The notes under the pieces: model-generated
What the model saw: only the letters and a program-made list of their open reading frames with translations
Databases searched by the model: none
What the model was told of the DNA's origin: nothing
Translations under genes and position numbers: made by a program
Shown: positions 63,690 to 64,000 of the stretch, piece by piece
How positions within the stretch are numbered: the stretch's first letter is position 1
Layout of the letters: each line of letters begins with the position of its first letter
NCBI GenBank assembly: GCA_018398805.1
Contig: JAGFBZ010000553.1
Location: forward strand, 1 to 64,000
DNA length: 64,000 bases
Direction of reading: 5' to 3'
Source: Hirundichthys speculiger
Taxonomy: Eukaryota; Chordata; Actinopteri; Beloniformes; Exocoetidae

Positions 63690-64000
63690 GGCTCCTTCGG
63701 GTAATAACCGCACCGGTCCGACGCCTGGAGCTAAAGGCCGAGACTCCTTCGGTCATAACGTACCGGTCCGACGCCTGGAGCTAAAGGCCGAGAGCTCCTT
63801 CAGGTTAACGTACCGGTCCGACGCCTGGAAGTCCTTCAGGTATAACGTACCGGTCCGACGCCTGGAGCTAAAGGCCGAGAGCTCCTTCAGGTAATAACCA
63901 TACCGGTCCGACACCTGGAGCTAAAGGCCGAGAGCTCCTTCAGGTATTAACCGTACCGGTCCGACGCCTGGAGCTAAAGGCCGAGAGCTCCTTCAGGTAA
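63690..64000. repeat. Minisatellite at window end (frmd7 intron 1)
   Basis: Five or six copies, usually about 60 bp, of a unit containing ACCGGTCCGACGCCTGGAGC, TAAAGGCCGAGAGCTCCTTC and AGGTAATAAC. One copy lacks the TAAAGGCCGAG part. The array continues past 64000. Confidence 0.9.

Noticed and set aside
62880..64000. Search for frmd7 exon 1 (conserved start of the FERM domain)
   Set aside because: No minus-strand start with a fitting phase-0 donor was found; exon 1 is taken to lie outside the window.

Overview
The window looks like a piece of a ray-finned fish (teleost) genome. It has vertebrate-type genes split by many introns and very dense repeats, mostly short hAT-type and PIF/Harbinger-type DNA transposons of the kind common in fish. 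It also has long minisatellite arrays and one unresolved base (N at 58615). Nothing viral, bacterial or CRISPR-like is visible. No species can be named from the sequence alone. Two protein-coding genes could be rebuilt exon by exon, and they face each other tail to tail. The plus-strand gene is stk26 (MST4, a GCK-III Ste20-family kinase). It has 11 coding exons from ATG 259 to TGA 49281, an intact 406-residue reading frame, and GT-AG boundaries throughout. The minus-strand gene is frmd7 (FERM domain protein 7). Coding exons 2-12 lie between 62800 and 52939; exon 1 lies beyond the right edge. STK26 and FRMD7 are also neighbours on the mammalian X chromosome, so this is conserved synteny. Layout: 1-540 is the GC-rich 5' end of stk26. 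Intron 1 (280-29740) is a 29.5-kb repeat landscape. It holds several copies of a TAGGGGTGAG-ended hAT MITE and a 2.7-kb hAT element whose right end has grown into a 30/60-bp minisatellite (6930-8825). It also holds a 20-bp minisatellite (13780-16438) and an 18-bp minisatellite (17630-23842) split by a 1.6-kb hAT element with an exact 8-bp target duplication. From 29741 to 35296 exons 2-6 of stk26 carry the kinase core. Intron 6 (35297-44904) holds more hAT elements and retroelement debris. From 44905 to 49281 exons 7-11 finish the gene, with a complete hAT copy 12 bp after exon 10. The 3' region has a 53-bp minisatellite and a likely poly(A) signal at 51801. The candidate frmd7 poly(A) site lies only about 130 bp beyond, on the other strand. 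frmd7 fills 52939-64000. Its introns contain two Harbinger-like elements, a perfect 31-bp-arm palindrome, about 760 bp of degenerate CCCTAA telomere-like sequence, and a tandem repeat that runs off the window end. Functionally, STK26 is a cytoplasmic/Golgi kinase that pairs through its C-terminus with PDCD10/CCM3 and works in STRIPAK complexes. FRMD7 is a FERM adaptor linking membrane and actin, linked in humans to congenital nystagmus. The two are neighbours by position; nothing here shows a shared pathway. Points of most interest: a textbook GC-AG intron and a second possible one in frmd7, a one-base frameshift in the last frmd7 exon, minisatellite growth out of a transposon end, an empty-site comparison that fixes a Harbinger insertion to the base, and a telomere-like UUAGGG tract starting about 35 nt inside frmd7 intron 7.
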